A stretch of DNA of 64,000 nucleotides, taken from positions 1-64,000 of the forward strand of contig PDOZ01000029.1 of NCBI GenBank assembly GCA_002747325.1, given 5' to 3'. The notes beneath the pieces were generated by a model. The model was not told where the DNA came from and ran no database searches. It saw only the letters and a program-made list of their open reading frames with translations. The stretch is from Rhodobacterales bacterium. GTDB taxonomy: Bacteria > Pseudomonadota > Alphaproteobacteria > Rhodobacterales > Rhodobacteraceae. Made by a program: the position numbers and the translations under genes. Shown piece by piece: positions 1 through 8,479 of the stretch. Position 1 is the stretch's first letter; each line of letters begins with the position of its first letter.

Positions 1-125
1 CCAGATTTTTGCCCTGAGCGTCTTCGCGACCCCTTGAAATAGAACCACTATTCCTGCGGTGCCGCTCATAGTCAGAACAAAAATCTGACAAACCAGTGGC
101 GCAGGGATTATGGGTCTACGCCCTA
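1..125. repeat. MITE-like element, copy 1 (right half only, cut by window start)
   Basis: These bases are collinear, without gaps, with the right half of the complete element at 31304-31564 (about 6 mismatches in 123 bases). The copy ends in GGGTCTACGCCC followed by TA at 124-125. The inner arms CAGATTTTTG and CAAAAATCTG form a perfect 10-bp inverted repeat, so this half can fold into a long hairpin. The left half lies outside the window. The terminal C plus the flanking TA form the stop codon of the minus-strand gene that begins at 449. Confidence 0.85.
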
Positions 126-449
126 AGCCTGATTCTCGCGCTCGATATAGGCGCGCAACTCTTCCGCCTCCTGCCGCGCGTCGCGCAACCCGTCCATCGC
201 CGCGCGCAACTCCGCCTCGGTCTGATGCAATTGATTGGCCATCTCCGCCTCGCGCTGTTGCAGGTAGATAATCGCCTGATCGCGGGTCTCTTCCGCCTCG
301 TGCAGCGATTGCGCCAGCCGGTCGATCTCACCCATCTCGCCGCCTGCCACGCGGGTAAAGCGATGCAGGAGCCAATAAGCGAACCAGCCCAGCGCGAAGG
401 CCACGAAGAGGATGATCGCCGTAACGATAATGAATTCGGTTCTGTTCAT
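123..449 (-). CDS. Small membrane-anchored coiled-coil protein, unknown function
   Basis: A 108-residue protein with one hydrophobic segment near residues 7-30 (IIVTAIILFVAFALGWFAYW), then a charged Glu/Arg/Gln-rich helix from about residue 40 to the end that is likely coiled coil. No catalytic motif is visible. Its ATG follows the OmpA-domain gene by only 3 bp, so the two are probably co-transcribed, and both are predicted to be inner-membrane anchored. The stop codon TAG is formed at the junction with the MITE-like repeat, so the natural C-terminus may once have been different. I do not recognise a named family. Confidence 0.7.
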   Translation of the reverse strand: MNRTEFIIVTAIILFVAFALGWFAYWLLHRFTRVAGGEMGEIDRLAQSLHEAEETRDQAIIYLQQREAEMANQLHQTEAELRAAMDGLRDARQEAEELRAYIERENQA

Positions 450-452
450 GGC

Positions 453-2765
453 TTACTCCGTTTCCGGTCTGCTCGCGGGCCGCGTATCGGGTGCGTCCGG
501 GTAAATGATCTCACTAGGCGGGGTTTCTTCGGCCGCTGCTTCGGCAGGCTCAGCTTCCATGGGGGCTTCCGGCGCAACTTCCTCTGAAACGACTTCCTCA
601 GCAGCGGGTGCTTCAGACACTGGCTCCTCAGCGGTAGGTTCCTCGACGGTTGGCTCCTCGGCAGCGGGTTCCTCAGTAACTGGCTCTTCGGCCACAGGCT
701 CGTCGACAACGGGTTCCTCAGCGGTAGATTCCTCAGCAACAGGCTCTTCGGCAGCTTCCGGCGCAGTCTCCGATGCGGTCTCCGGTGCAGCCTCTTCCGA
801 AGCCGCAGCCTCTTCCGACGCTTCTTCCGCAGCAGGCTCCGGCGCATCCATCCCGCCAAATTCCTCCGGGCGCGGCTTGGGCCGGGGCGCATCCGCCAGC
901 GGCGATTCCTGTTGCGCCACCTCGCGCGCCGCAACCTCGGGATCACCGCCGCCAATCAATTTGAACTCGATGCGCCGGTTGGCTTCGCGCCCTTCCTCGC
1001 TACCGTTATCCGCAATCGGGAACTCCTCGCCATAGCCATGCACCGACAGCGCAGAGGTCAGAACCCGGCGCGCCAGCAAGGCCGACAAAACCGAATTGGC
1101 CCGATTGCGCGACAGGTTCTTATTGGTCTCTTCGCGCCCCTGATTGTCCGTATGCCCGCCGATCTCCATCGCCACATCGGGGCATTTCTTCAGAATATCC
1201 GCAATCTTGTCGATGGTCCCGCCGGACCCCGGTTCGATATTCGCCGAACCCGGCGCGAAACGGATCTGCGCCTGCGCCAGAACCGCGTTCACCCCATCGA
1301 CGCATTCCTGCGGCGTCGGCTGACTGGCCACCGGATCAAACTGTTCCTCATAGCGCACCGAAACGCGGAAATCCTCCGCCTGCCCCAACTTGTCGGACAA
1401 CAGCCGCGAAATCTCTGCCTTGGCCTCTTTGTCGCCGGTCACGCCGCTGAGATCGACCACCTCGGATTGCACCACAACCGACCCATTCGCCAGATGCCCC
1501 AGCGCCTCCATCGCGGCCAACGTGCGCACCGCCCAATCGCGCGGCAGCCCCTCGTCGACCCGCATGAAGGCAAAGACGTTTTCCGAACCGAATTGCGCGC
1601 GCGCAAAGCTCTCGGCGATGTTGCGTTCCTGCTCGGTGCGCACCCGTCCGCGCAACTCGACGCGCCCTTCGGCGGAACGGGTGGCTACGAACTCCGCCGC
1701 GCCCTCGCCCGTGCCCTCGATGGAAACCGGATCGGGCAGAACCGCTTTCAATGAAAACACCTCCGGCAACTCGGCTTCCAACTCACCAATCACGCGGTCA
1801 TAAAGCGCCGCATCCGTGTTCTCCGCAGCAACTAGCGACACATCCGCATCAGAGAATGTCAGCGCGCCGCCGCCCAGCTCCACCACCGCCGCAATACCGC
1901 GCGCCACCGCATCCGGCCATTTCGGCGACGGCTCGCCCAGACCGATGGTGCAGGGAATGGTCCCGCCAATCCCCGCCTGTTTGCCCGCCGCAACGATCCG
2001 GCGCTTACCGCTCTCGGACCCAACGGCACAGGCATCAAACACCGGCCGCCCGTCTTGCAGCGTAAACCGGAAGGTAAACGGCGTGATCACCGGACGCGGC
2101 GCCGCAATATCCAGCACAATATCCACCCCGCCGGGCACCAGCCTCTTCAACTGCTGTTCCCAATCGCGCTTTTCTTCCGCCGAGGCCGCAATCGCCGCGA
2201 TCCGAACCTTGTCCGCCGACATGGAAATCTTCGAATTGGGCAAAAGCGCAATCGCCTTCACGGTAAATTCCAACGCTGGCTCCCAAAGCTCCGGCGCGGG
2301 ATAATCGGCGCTTTCCAGAAAATCCGTCACCGTAACATCATCGCCGATACCGCCCACCTGGGCCGAAAGCGCCGGATGGTCTGTTGAGGCCGGAATCAGC
2401 CCGATCATCGACACGCCCGCATCGTTGCGCAGCACTTCAATGGAAAAACTCGGCGGCTTGATCGCCTCGGGCGCGGGCACGTCTATCAGGTCAATGACCC
2501 GCCCGCTATCGACCTGCGCCCCGGCGATGGACAACGCCTTGAAACGCTCGGTCTCCGACGGCGCGGTGCCAGTCAGAATCACCTGCAGCCCATCGGTTTC
2601 CACCGTCGCCCAGTCCTTGCCCTCCAGAAACAGCGCGCGCTCCACCGTGCTGCGCGACAGATTTTCCACGCTGACCGACGCCGCCACCGCCGCCAATACC
2701 GCCAACAGCGCGGCCAGAACCATCATGCCAATGGACAGGGTTAAATTCGAAAGCCGAAAGCGCAT
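453..2765 (-). CDS. OmpA-domain envelope protein with BON-like modules and acidic tail
   Basis: A 770-residue protein with an N-terminal membrane segment (about residues 10-32). BON-like segments follow; the first contains VETDGLQVILTG. An OmpA_C peptidoglycan-binding domain lies around residues 490-610, recognised from FAPGSANIEP, GGHTDNQG and NRRIEFKL. The last 150 or so residues are a low-complexity Glu/Ala/Pro/Val tail of repeated EEP(V/A/T) units. The architecture fits a periplasmic, inner-membrane-tethered protein that binds peptidoglycan. It sits 59 bp downstream of ubiA on the same strand and 3 bp upstream of the small coiled-coil gene. The opposite-strand Ser-rich ORFs over the tail are shadows. 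The exact role is unknown. Confidence 0.8.
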   Translation of the reverse strand: MRFRLSNLTLSIGMMVLAALLAVLAAVAASVSVENLSRSTVERALFLEGKDWATVETDGLQVILTGTAPSETERFKALSIAGAQVDSGRVIDLIDVPAPEAIKPPSFSIEVLRNDAGVSMIGLIPASTDHPALSAQVGGIGDDVTVTDFLESADYPAPELWEPALEFTVKAIALLPNSKISMSADKVRIAAIAASAEEKRDWEQQLKRLVPGGVDIVLDIAAPRPVITPFTFRFTLQDGRPVFDACAVGSESGKRRIVAAGKQAGIGGTIPCTIGLGEPSPKWPDAVARGIAAVVELGGGALTFSDADVSLVAAENTDAALYDRVIGELEAELPEVFSLKAVLPDPVSIEGTGEGAAEFVATRSAEGRVELRGRVRTEQERNIAESFARAQFGSENVFAFMRVDEGLPRDWAVRTLAAMEALGHLANGSVVVQSEVVDLSGVTGDKEAKAEISRLLSDKLGQAEDFRVSVRYEEQFDPVASQPTPQECVDGVNAVLAQAQIRFAPGSANIEPGSGGTIDKIADILKKCPDVAMEIGGHTDNQGREETNKNLSRNRANSVLSALLARRVLTSALSVHGYGEEFPIADNGSEEGREANRRIEFKLIGGGDPEVAAREVAQQESPLADAPRPKPRPEEFGGMDAPEPAAEEASEEAAASEEAAPETASETAPEAAEEPVAEESTAEEPVVDEPVAEEPVTEEPAAEEPTVEEPTAEEPVSEAPAAEEVVSEEVAPEAPMEAEPAEAAAEETPPSEIIYPDAPDTRPASRPETE

Positions 2766-2824
2766 CTCGCCATCCGTTATTCCAGAAGTCCGCCCTCCTT
2801 ACGACCTGTCAGAGCGGGGCGCAA

Positions 2825-3793
2825 TCACACGAACAGGGAAACGGCGAAAAACAGCACGGGGATCAGGCCGGTATTGCGGTTTGAACGGAACAGACGCAGG
2901 CAAACCGCTGGATTATCCGCGTCAAAATTGCGCAACTGCCACAACAGATGAAATCCCATGGCCCAAACCCCGGCCAACGCGAGCACCAACGAAGCCAACG
3001 ACCGCCCCGGCGCATAGGCCAAAATCACCGCCATCGCCAAAAGAAGCACCGTCAGCATGAGAAACCCGGCCAGCCATTTGCCGCTGTTTTCGCCAAACAG
3101 CCGCGCGGTGGATTTGACTCCGATCAGCGCGTCATCCTCCGTGTCCTGATGGGCGTAGATCGTATCGTAGAACAGGGTCCAGGTGATCCCCGCGCCATAG
3201 GCCACAACCGCGGGCCAGCCGAGCACACCCGCATGGGCCGCATAGGCCAGCAATGCGCCCCAGTTAAACGCAACACCAAGAAACACCTGCGGCCACCATG
3301 TAAACCGCTTGGCAAAAGGATAAATCGCCACCGGCACCAGCGCGAGCGCTCCCAACAGGATCGCCGCCCCGTTGAACGACAGCAAAATAACAAAGGAAAC
3401 AAGCACTTGCAGCATGAGCCACAGCATCGCCTGTTTCACGCTCACCTGCCCGGAAGGGATCGGCCGCGACCGGGTGCGCTCGACCTGCGCGTCAAATTCG
3501 CGGTCCGTGATGTCGTTCCAGGTGCAGCCCGCGCCGCGCATCAAAAACGCCCCAAGCGCGCAGGCAATAACGATCCAAAGGTCCATCAGCCCGGCACGCC
3601 CATCCGCCGCCATCGCCAGCAGCACCCCCCAGTAACACGGGATCAGCAAGAGCCACGTCCCGACCGGCCGATCCGCCCGCGACAGACGCAGATAGGGGCG
3701 CAAAGCTGCCGGGGCGCGATGATCAACCCAGTTGCCCTGAACCGCATCCGCGACCTGCCCTTTTACCTCTGGCCTCTGCGATGCTCCCGCCAT
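2825..3793 (-). CDS. ubiA: 4-hydroxybenzoate polyprenyltransferase
   Basis: UbiA-family integral membrane prenyltransferase (322 aa) that attaches the polyprenyl chain to 4-hydroxybenzoate in ubiquinone synthesis. Both Asp-rich Mg-diphosphate motifs are visible: NDITDREFDAQVERTRSRP in the first half and YAHQDTEDDALIGVKSTA in the second. Several hydrophobic helices are spread along the protein (for example AILLGALALVPVAIYPFA). Length is normal; the first 30 residues are hydrophilic. It is divergent from rsmE with only 11 bp between start codons, so the promoters must overlap the coding ends. The family call is firm; the chain length used cannot be read from the sequence. Confidence 0.93.
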   Translation of the reverse strand: MAGASQRPEVKGQVADAVQGNWVDHRAPAALRPYLRLSRADRPVGTWLLLIPCYWGVLLAMAADGRAGLMDLWIVIACALGAFLMRGAGCTWNDITDREFDAQVERTRSRPIPSGQVSVKQAMLWLMLQVLVSFVILLSFNGAAILLGALALVPVAIYPFAKRFTWWPQVFLGVAFNWGALLAYAAHAGVLGWPAVVAYGAGITWTLFYDTIYAHQDTEDDALIGVKSTARLFGENSGKWLAGFLMLTVLLLAMAVILAYAPGRSLASLVLALAGVWAMGFHLLWQLRNFDADNPAVCLRLFRSNRNTGLIPVLFFAVSLFV

Positions 3794-3804
3794 AACCTGC
3801 CCCC

Positions 3805-4530
3805 ATGTTGGACCGTGAAAAAATTCGCCTCTTTGTAGACGCGCCGCTGGGGGCGGGGCAATCCATTGATCTCACCCGCGATCAGGCAAATTACCTCTTC
3901 GCCGTCATGCGCCTCAAACCCGGCGCACGGCTGGCGCTGTTTAACAGGCGCGATGGCGAGCATACGGCAGAGATTGCCGAGGGCAGCAAACGCGGCGGCA
4001 CGCTGACCTGCCTCGGCCCCTCTGCACCGCAAATGAACCCGCCGGATCTCTGGCTGCTCTTCGCGCCGATCAAGAAAGCGCGCACTGATTTTATCGTCGA
4101 AAAGGCCACCGAGATGGGGGCCGCGCGGATCATGCCCGTGACGACCGATTTCACCAATTCCGAGCGCATCAAGCGCGAACGGCTTCAGGCCCACGCGGTT
4201 GAGGCGGCGGAACAATGCGGCGGAACCTTTGTGCCGGAAGTGGCGGGATTAACCAAGCTGGAGGCGCTGTTAACCAACTGGCCAGAAGAACGGAAGCTGA
4301 TGTTCTGCGACGAAACCCGTGCAGGAGAGGGGCTGGGACTCGCCGGCGAGCGCGAAGAGAAGTGGGCGATCCTGATCGGGCCGGAAGGCGGGTTTTCTGA
4401 AGCCGAACGTGCCCGACTGCGCGGGCTTGCCGCCGCCCGTCCGGTATCGCTCGGCCCGCGCATCCTGCGCGCCGACACCGCCGCGGTCGCAGCGCTGACC
4501 CTGTGGCAAAACGCGTTAGGAGACTGGTAA
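3805..4530 (+). CDS. rsmE: 16S rRNA (uracil1498-N3)-methyltransferase RsmE
   Basis: A 241-residue SPOUT-class methyltransferase that methylates U1498 of 16S rRNA with S-adenosylmethionine. The C-terminal trefoil-knot signature is clear: IGPEGGFS followed by LGPRILRADTA. The N-terminal PUA-like part carries the usual basic pattern around FAVMRLKPG. Length is standard. It starts a plus-strand run; the downstream GNAT gene begins 1 bp after its stop codon. Confidence 0.95.
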   Translation: MLDREKIRLFVDAPLGAGQSIDLTRDQANYLFAVMRLKPGARLALFNRRDGEHTAEIAEGSKRGGTLTCLGPSAPQMNPPDLWLLFAPIKKARTDFIVEKATEMGAARIMPVTTDFTNSERIKRERLQAHAVEAAEQCGGTFVPEVAGLTKLEALLTNWPEERKLMFCDETRAGEGLGLAGEREEKWAILIGPEGGFSEAERARLRGLAAARPVSLGPRILRADTAAVAALTLWQNALGDW

Positions 4531-4531
4531 C

Positions 4532-5380
4532 ATGCTGCACGACGCCCGCCCGGAAGATGCAGGCGAGATCGGAAATTTCCTCGCCAAACACAGCGCCACC
4601 TCGATGTTTCTGCGCTCCAACCTCGCCGAATTTGGCACCGAACCCTGCGATGATCCGCGCTCGACCCGCTTCGTTTTCTCCCGCGAGAAAGGCGAGATCA
4701 ACGCGGTTGCGGGTCTGTCGCAAGCGGGATTTTTAGTCTTGCAAGCGCCGGAAAACCCCGCCTTCCTCGCCGCGCTCAAACCCGCTTTCAAAGGACGCAA
4801 ATTAAGCGGCATCAACGGCGCCTCGCAGCAGGTCGAAGAGGCGCTGCATGCTTTCGGCCTGAACGATGCTGAATTTGCCCTGCGCGCGCCAGAACCCTTG
4901 TATGAACTGCCCCTGTCCGCGCTCAAAATCCCCGATGCGCCGGGCAATATCCGCCGCGCTACCGAAGCCGACCGCGCGCTGCTGCAGGCTTGGATTTTAG
5001 ACTATGACACCGGAACGCTCGGCCTGCCAGTTAATGCCGACATCCGCGCTCAATGCGCCCGAAAGGTGGAAGCAAGCATCGACAGCGACCGGCACGTAGT
5101 GCTGGAAGTAGAAGGCCGGGCCGTGGCCAAAACCGCATTCAACGCTGTCCTGCCCGACGCGGTGCAGATCGGCGGGGTTTACACGCCCCCGGCCCTGCGC
5201 TCCAAAGGCTATGCCCGCCTCGCCGTCGCGCTGCATCTCGCACAAGCCCGCACGCAAGGCGTTGAAAAAGCGTTTCTTTTTTCTTCCAGCCCCGACGCTT
5301 GCCGCGCCTATGAAGCCATCGGCTTTCGCCGTATCGGCAGCTATTCCCTCGCCATCCTGAAAACCGCAATCGAGGTATGA
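4532..5380 (+). CDS. GNAT-family N-acetyltransferase
   Basis: A 282-residue protein whose C-terminal half (about residues 145-280) is a GNAT acyl-CoA transferase domain. The acetyl-CoA-binding motif appears as GGVYTPPALRSKGYARLAV, followed by a late-strand pattern AYEAIGFRRIGSYS. The N-terminal 130 residues have no family I recognise, though the start (ARPEDAGEIGNFL) looks like a second, degenerate GNAT fold. The start is 1 bp after rsmE, with AGGAG upstream. Substrate unknown. Confidence 0.85.
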   Translation: MLHDARPEDAGEIGNFLAKHSATSMFLRSNLAEFGTEPCDDPRSTRFVFSREKGEINAVAGLSQAGFLVLQAPENPAFLAALKPAFKGRKLSGINGASQQVEEALHAFGLNDAEFALRAPEPLYELPLSALKIPDAPGNIRRATEADRALLQAWILDYDTGTLGLPVNADIRAQCARKVEASIDSDRHVVLEVEGRAVAKTAFNAVLPDAVQIGGVYTPPALRSKGYARLAVALHLAQARTQGVEKAFLFSSSPDACRAYEAIGFRRIGSYSLAILKTAIEV

Positions 5381-5381
5381 C

Positions 5382-5894
5382 ATGGGGTTTTTTCGCCCGG
5401 AAGCGATGGAAAAACTGACGCGGTTTCGCGAGGCGGGGGCGGGGCTTGGGCTGACCGCGCTCGGGGCCTTCTGGTTCCTGACCTCGCTCGGCGTGATCAA
5501 ATGGCTCGGCGCGCTCATCGCCCTTCTCGGCCTCGCCCTGTTACGCACCGGCATCCGTTCCGCCCGCATCCCGCGCCGCCATGACGGGCCGGGCGTCGTG
5601 CAGGTTGATGAAAAACAGATCACCTACCTCGCCCCCTTCGGCGGTGGCTTCGCTTCCCTCGATCTGTTGCAGGAAGTGCGCCTTGAAACCGACCGCAGCG
5701 GCGCGACAATCTGGCGGCTGAACAGCCTTGGCGAAAGCCTGATCATCCCGACCAACGCGGAAGGGGGCGAAGCACTTTTCGACGCTCTGACCCAACTGCC
5801 CGGCGCAAAGATCGACACCGCCATTCACGCCGTGAAAACAGGCACGGCCGAACCACTGCTCATCTGGCGCAAAGAGCCGCGCGCCCTGCATTGA
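5382..5894 (+). CDS. Small membrane protein with a PH-like soluble part, unknown function
   Basis: A 170-residue protein starting 1 bp after the GNAT gene. Two adjacent hydrophobic segments (about residues 22-56) are followed by a soluble portion with alternating beta-type stretches (VVQVDEKQITYLAPFGGGFASL) that resembles bacterial PH-like membrane proteins, without a decisive signature. It lies in a run rsmE - GNAT - this gene - gshA, all on the plus strand with short spacing. No enzyme motif is seen; function is not assigned. Confidence 0.65.
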   Translation: MGFFRPEAMEKLTRFREAGAGLGLTALGAFWFLTSLGVIKWLGALIALLGLALLRTGIRSARIPRRHDGPGVVQVDEKQITYLAPFGGGFASLDLLQEVRLETDRSGATIWRLNSLGESLIIPTNAEGGEALFDALTQLPGAKIDTAIHAVKTGTAEPLLIWRKEPRALH

Positions 5895-5945
5895 CACTCC
5901 TCGCCGCTTGGCACACCAATGGGGCGACCCAAACGGAGAAACGCC

Positions 5946-7316
5946 ATGTCCATTCCTCAATCCGGCGGCGGCCCGATCACCCATGCGGACCAACTCGCAG
6001 CTTATCTGGAGAGCGGATGCAAGCCGCGCGAAGACTGGCGCATCGGCACCGAACACGAGAAATTCGGCTACTGCAAGGACACGCTGAAGCCACTGCCTTA
6101 CGAGGGCGAGCGCTCGGTTCTGGCGATGCTGACCGGGCTACGCGATCAGTTTGGCTGGCTGCCGGTGCATGAGGACGGACGCATCATCGGGCTGGAACTC
6201 AAGGGGGCGAATATATCGCTGGAACCGGGCGGACAGCTCGAACTTTCCGGCGCGCCGCTGGCAACGATTCACCAAACCTGTGACGAGGTTAACCAACATC
6301 TGCGCGAAGTAAAAACCGTTGCCGACCAGATCGGCGTCGGTTTTATCGGCCTCGGTGCCGCCCCGACCTGGACACATGAGGAAATGCCCGTCATGCCGAA
6401 GGGGCGCTATGCGCTGATGACCGAATACATGGATCGGGTTGGCAGTCTTGGTAAACAGATGATGTATCGAACCTGCACCGTGCAGGTGAACCTCGATTTC
6501 GCCTCGGAAGCGGACATGGTGCAGAAATTCCGCGTGGCCCTCGCCATGCAGCCGATCGCCACCGCGCTTTTCGCCAATTCTCCCTTCCTTGAAGGCAAGC
6601 CAAACGGGCATAAATCCTGGCGCTCGCGCATCTGGCGCGACCTCGATTCGGCGCGCACCGGGATGCTGCCCTTTGTCTTTGAGGACGGGATGGGTTTTCA
6701 GCGATATGTCGATTATGCCCTCGATGTGCCGATGTATTTCGTGTACCGGGATGGTAAATATATCAACGCCTTAGGGCAGTCTTTCCGCGACTTCCTGCAA
6801 GGCAAGCTCCCCGCTCTTCCCGGCGAAATGCCAACGCTTTCCGACTGGGCCGACCATCTGACCACCATCTTCCCGGAAGCCCGGATCAAGAAATATATGG
6901 AGATGCGCGGGGCGGATGGCGGGCCCTGGCGGCGGATTTGTGCGCTGCCTGCCTTCTGGGTCGGGCTGATGTATGATCAGGCGGCGCTGGATGAGGCGTG
7001 TGATATGGTTAAGGGCTGGGACGCGGAGACCCGCGAAGCGCTGCGCGTTGCCGCCTCGGTCGACGGGCTGCATGCGGAAGTTGGCAACATGAAAATGCGC
7101 GATCTGGCGGCACAAGCGCTGAACATTTCCCGCTCTGGCCTGCGCCGCCGCGCCCGTCCGGGGTTCTCTGGCATGGTGCCCGATGAACGGCATTTCCTGA
7201 ACGCGTTAGAAGACAGCGTTGAAGACATGCAAACCCCGGCGGACGAGTTGCTGGCGAAATATCACGGCGAATGGGGCGAGGATCTCACCCGCATTTTCGC
7301 CGAGTTTTCATATTAA
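5946..7316 (+). CDS. gshA: Glutamate-cysteine ligase (plant / alphaproteobacterial type)
   Basis: Catalyses ATP-dependent formation of gamma-glutamylcysteine, the first step of glutathione synthesis. The 456-residue protein is the class-2 type shared by plants and alphaproteobacteria: RIGTEHEKFGY near the N-terminus, the substrate-site region GLELKGANISLEPGGQLELS, and RTCTVQVNLDFASE. I chose the ATG at 5946 (MSIPQSGG) over the track's upstream start because GGAGAAACGCC precedes it and the protein then has the usual family length. Its stop codon interlocks by 4 bp with that of the convergent DUF805 gene. Confidence 0.95.
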   Translation: MSIPQSGGGPITHADQLAAYLESGCKPREDWRIGTEHEKFGYCKDTLKPLPYEGERSVLAMLTGLRDQFGWLPVHEDGRIIGLELKGANISLEPGGQLELSGAPLATIHQTCDEVNQHLREVKTVADQIGVGFIGLGAAPTWTHEEMPVMPKGRYALMTEYMDRVGSLGKQMMYRTCTVQVNLDFASEADMVQKFRVALAMQPIATALFANSPFLEGKPNGHKSWRSRIWRDLDSARTGMLPFVFEDGMGFQRYVDYALDVPMYFVYRDGKYINALGQSFRDFLQGKLPALPGEMPTLSDWADHLTTIFPEARIKKYMEMRGADGGPWRRICALPAFWVGLMYDQAALDEACDMVKGWDAETREALRVAASVDGLHAEVGNMKMRDLAAQALNISRSGLRRRARPGFSGMVPDERHFLNALEDSVEDMQTPADELLAKYHGEWGEDLTRIFAEFSY

Positions 7317-7783
7317 TCCCGCTTGACACCGGGAATGTCGGACGAGGTGTATGCACCACCGCCGCCACCGCCAAAGCCTGTCGTATCGCCCCCCTTCGGA
7401 TCCGGCCCGAAGCGGTTAGCACCGCGCGTTCCGTCGGTCACAAAGAACACCAACAGCACGATGAAGCCGATCAGCGGCACAAAAGCAATCAAAAACCACC
7501 ATCCGCTGCGGTCCGTATCATGCAAACGCCGCACAGCTACCCCCAAGGAAGGAAGAAACGATGCAAGCGCAAAAATACCGGACAGAGCCATCACCTGCAT
7601 TTCCACTTTAACGCCGTAAACCAGTCTCTCTACGCTGCCAAACAACGCGCCATCCACGAAGGTCAGCGCCGCATAAGCGATCATATAAAACAGTATGAAC
7701 CACCAGTATTCCGACCGCGTTGCCCGCCCGGAAAAGGTCGCATATTTCGAATAAACGGTGCGGACGCTTTCACCAAAACCCAT
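7313..7783 (-). CDS. DUF805 membrane protein, tandem copy 1
   Basis: A 156-residue DUF805-family protein. Family marks are FSGRATRSEYWWF at the N-terminus, RRLHDTDRSGWW near the last membrane pair, and GANRFGPDP near the C-terminus. Three or four hydrophobic segments suggest an inner-membrane protein; no biochemical role is established for the family. It is one of three adjacent paralogues of identical length. A strong ribosome binding site (AAGGAGGGACTGAAA) precedes the ATG. The Gly-rich stretch near the C-terminus is longer than in the other copies. Its stop overlaps the gshA stop. Confidence 0.9.
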   Translation of the reverse strand: MGFGESVRTVYSKYATFSGRATRSEYWWFILFYMIAYAALTFVDGALFGSVERLVYGVKVEMQVMALSGIFALASFLPSLGVAVRRLHDTDRSGWWFLIAFVPLIGFIVLLVFFVTDGTRGANRFGPDPKGGDTTGFGGGGGGAYTSSDIPGVKRD

Positions 7784-7961
7784 TTTCAGTCCCTCCTTTT
7801 TTCCCGACTGTCTGCCTTCGGTTCAATAAAAGCAACCATATTTTTCAACCTAACCCCTTGAAAGAGTTAGAATACAGCACCAAAGACACGCAAATACCGG
7901 CGGGAGCTGCCTCTGACGAGCGGAGCAAGGAACGCGCCTGCATTTTCGCCCGGTTTTCGTA
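7784..7961. repeat. Spacer between DUF805 copies with a fossil of the gshA 3' end
   Basis: The 23 bases at 7940-7962 match 20 of 23 bases of the gshA 3' end at 7291-7313; translated in that frame they read CIFARFSY against the gshA ending RIFAEFSY. They precede copy 2 of DUF805 exactly as the gshA end precedes copy 1. The simplest reading is a tandem duplication whose unit began inside gshA. The rest of the spacer holds the leader of DUF805 copy 1, with its AAGGAGGGA ribosome binding site. Confidence 0.75.
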
Positions 7962-8432
7962 TCAGTCCCGCTTGACGTTCGGGATGTCAGACGAGGTATA
8001 AACTGCGCCGGTGTTGCCGCCAAAGCCTGTCGTGCCGCGCCCCTTCGGATCCGGCCCGAAGCGGTTGGCGCCGCGTGTGCCGTCGGTCACATAAAACACC
8101 AGCAGAACGATACCGCCGATGATTGGGACAAAACTAATCAGGAGCCACCAACCAGTATGATCGGTATCGTGCAGGCGCCGGATAACGACCGCCAACATCG
8201 GAAGCGCGGTGGTCAACACAAAAATGCTGGTTAATATGGGTGTTTCCGTTGAGGCGCTAAAGCTGGTTGCATCGGTTCGAACGGTGCCAAACATCGTGCT
8301 ATCCACAAAGACCAGAACCAAAACCACAATTGTATAAAACAGCGTAAACCACCAGTATTCTGACCGCGTTGCCCGCCCGGAAAAGGTCACATATTTTGAA
8401 TAGGCGGTGCGAACACTTTCACTAAAACCCAT
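7962..8432 (-). CDS. DUF805 membrane protein, tandem copy 2
   Basis: A 156-residue paralogue of the neighbouring DUF805 proteins, with FSGRATRSEYWWF, RRLHDTDHTGWW and GANRFGPDP. It has the same AAGGAGGGACTAAAA leader as copy 1 and a matching C-terminal ending (DIPNVKRD versus DIPGVKRD). The middle segment between the membrane helices (TDATSFSASTETPILTS) differs from the other copies, so divergence is concentrated in the predicted loop. It lies 47 bp downstream of copy 3 on the same strand, so both may be read from one promoter. Confidence 0.9.
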   Translation of the reverse strand: MGFSESVRTAYSKYVTFSGRATRSEYWWFTLFYTIVVLVLVFVDSTMFGTVRTDATSFSASTETPILTSIFVLTTALPMLAVVIRRLHDTDHTGWWLLISFVPIIGGIVLLVFYVTDGTRGANRFGPDPKGRGTTGFGGNTGAVYTSSDIPNVKRD

Positions 8433-8479
8433 TTTTAGTCCCTCCTTTTTTCTGACTGTCTGCCTTCAACCCCGCAAAA

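Noticed and set aside
505-1035. 176-residue Ser/Gly/Ala repeat ORF
   Set aside because: Complementary to the acidic EEP tail of the OmpA-domain protein; the repeat is a by-product of that tail.
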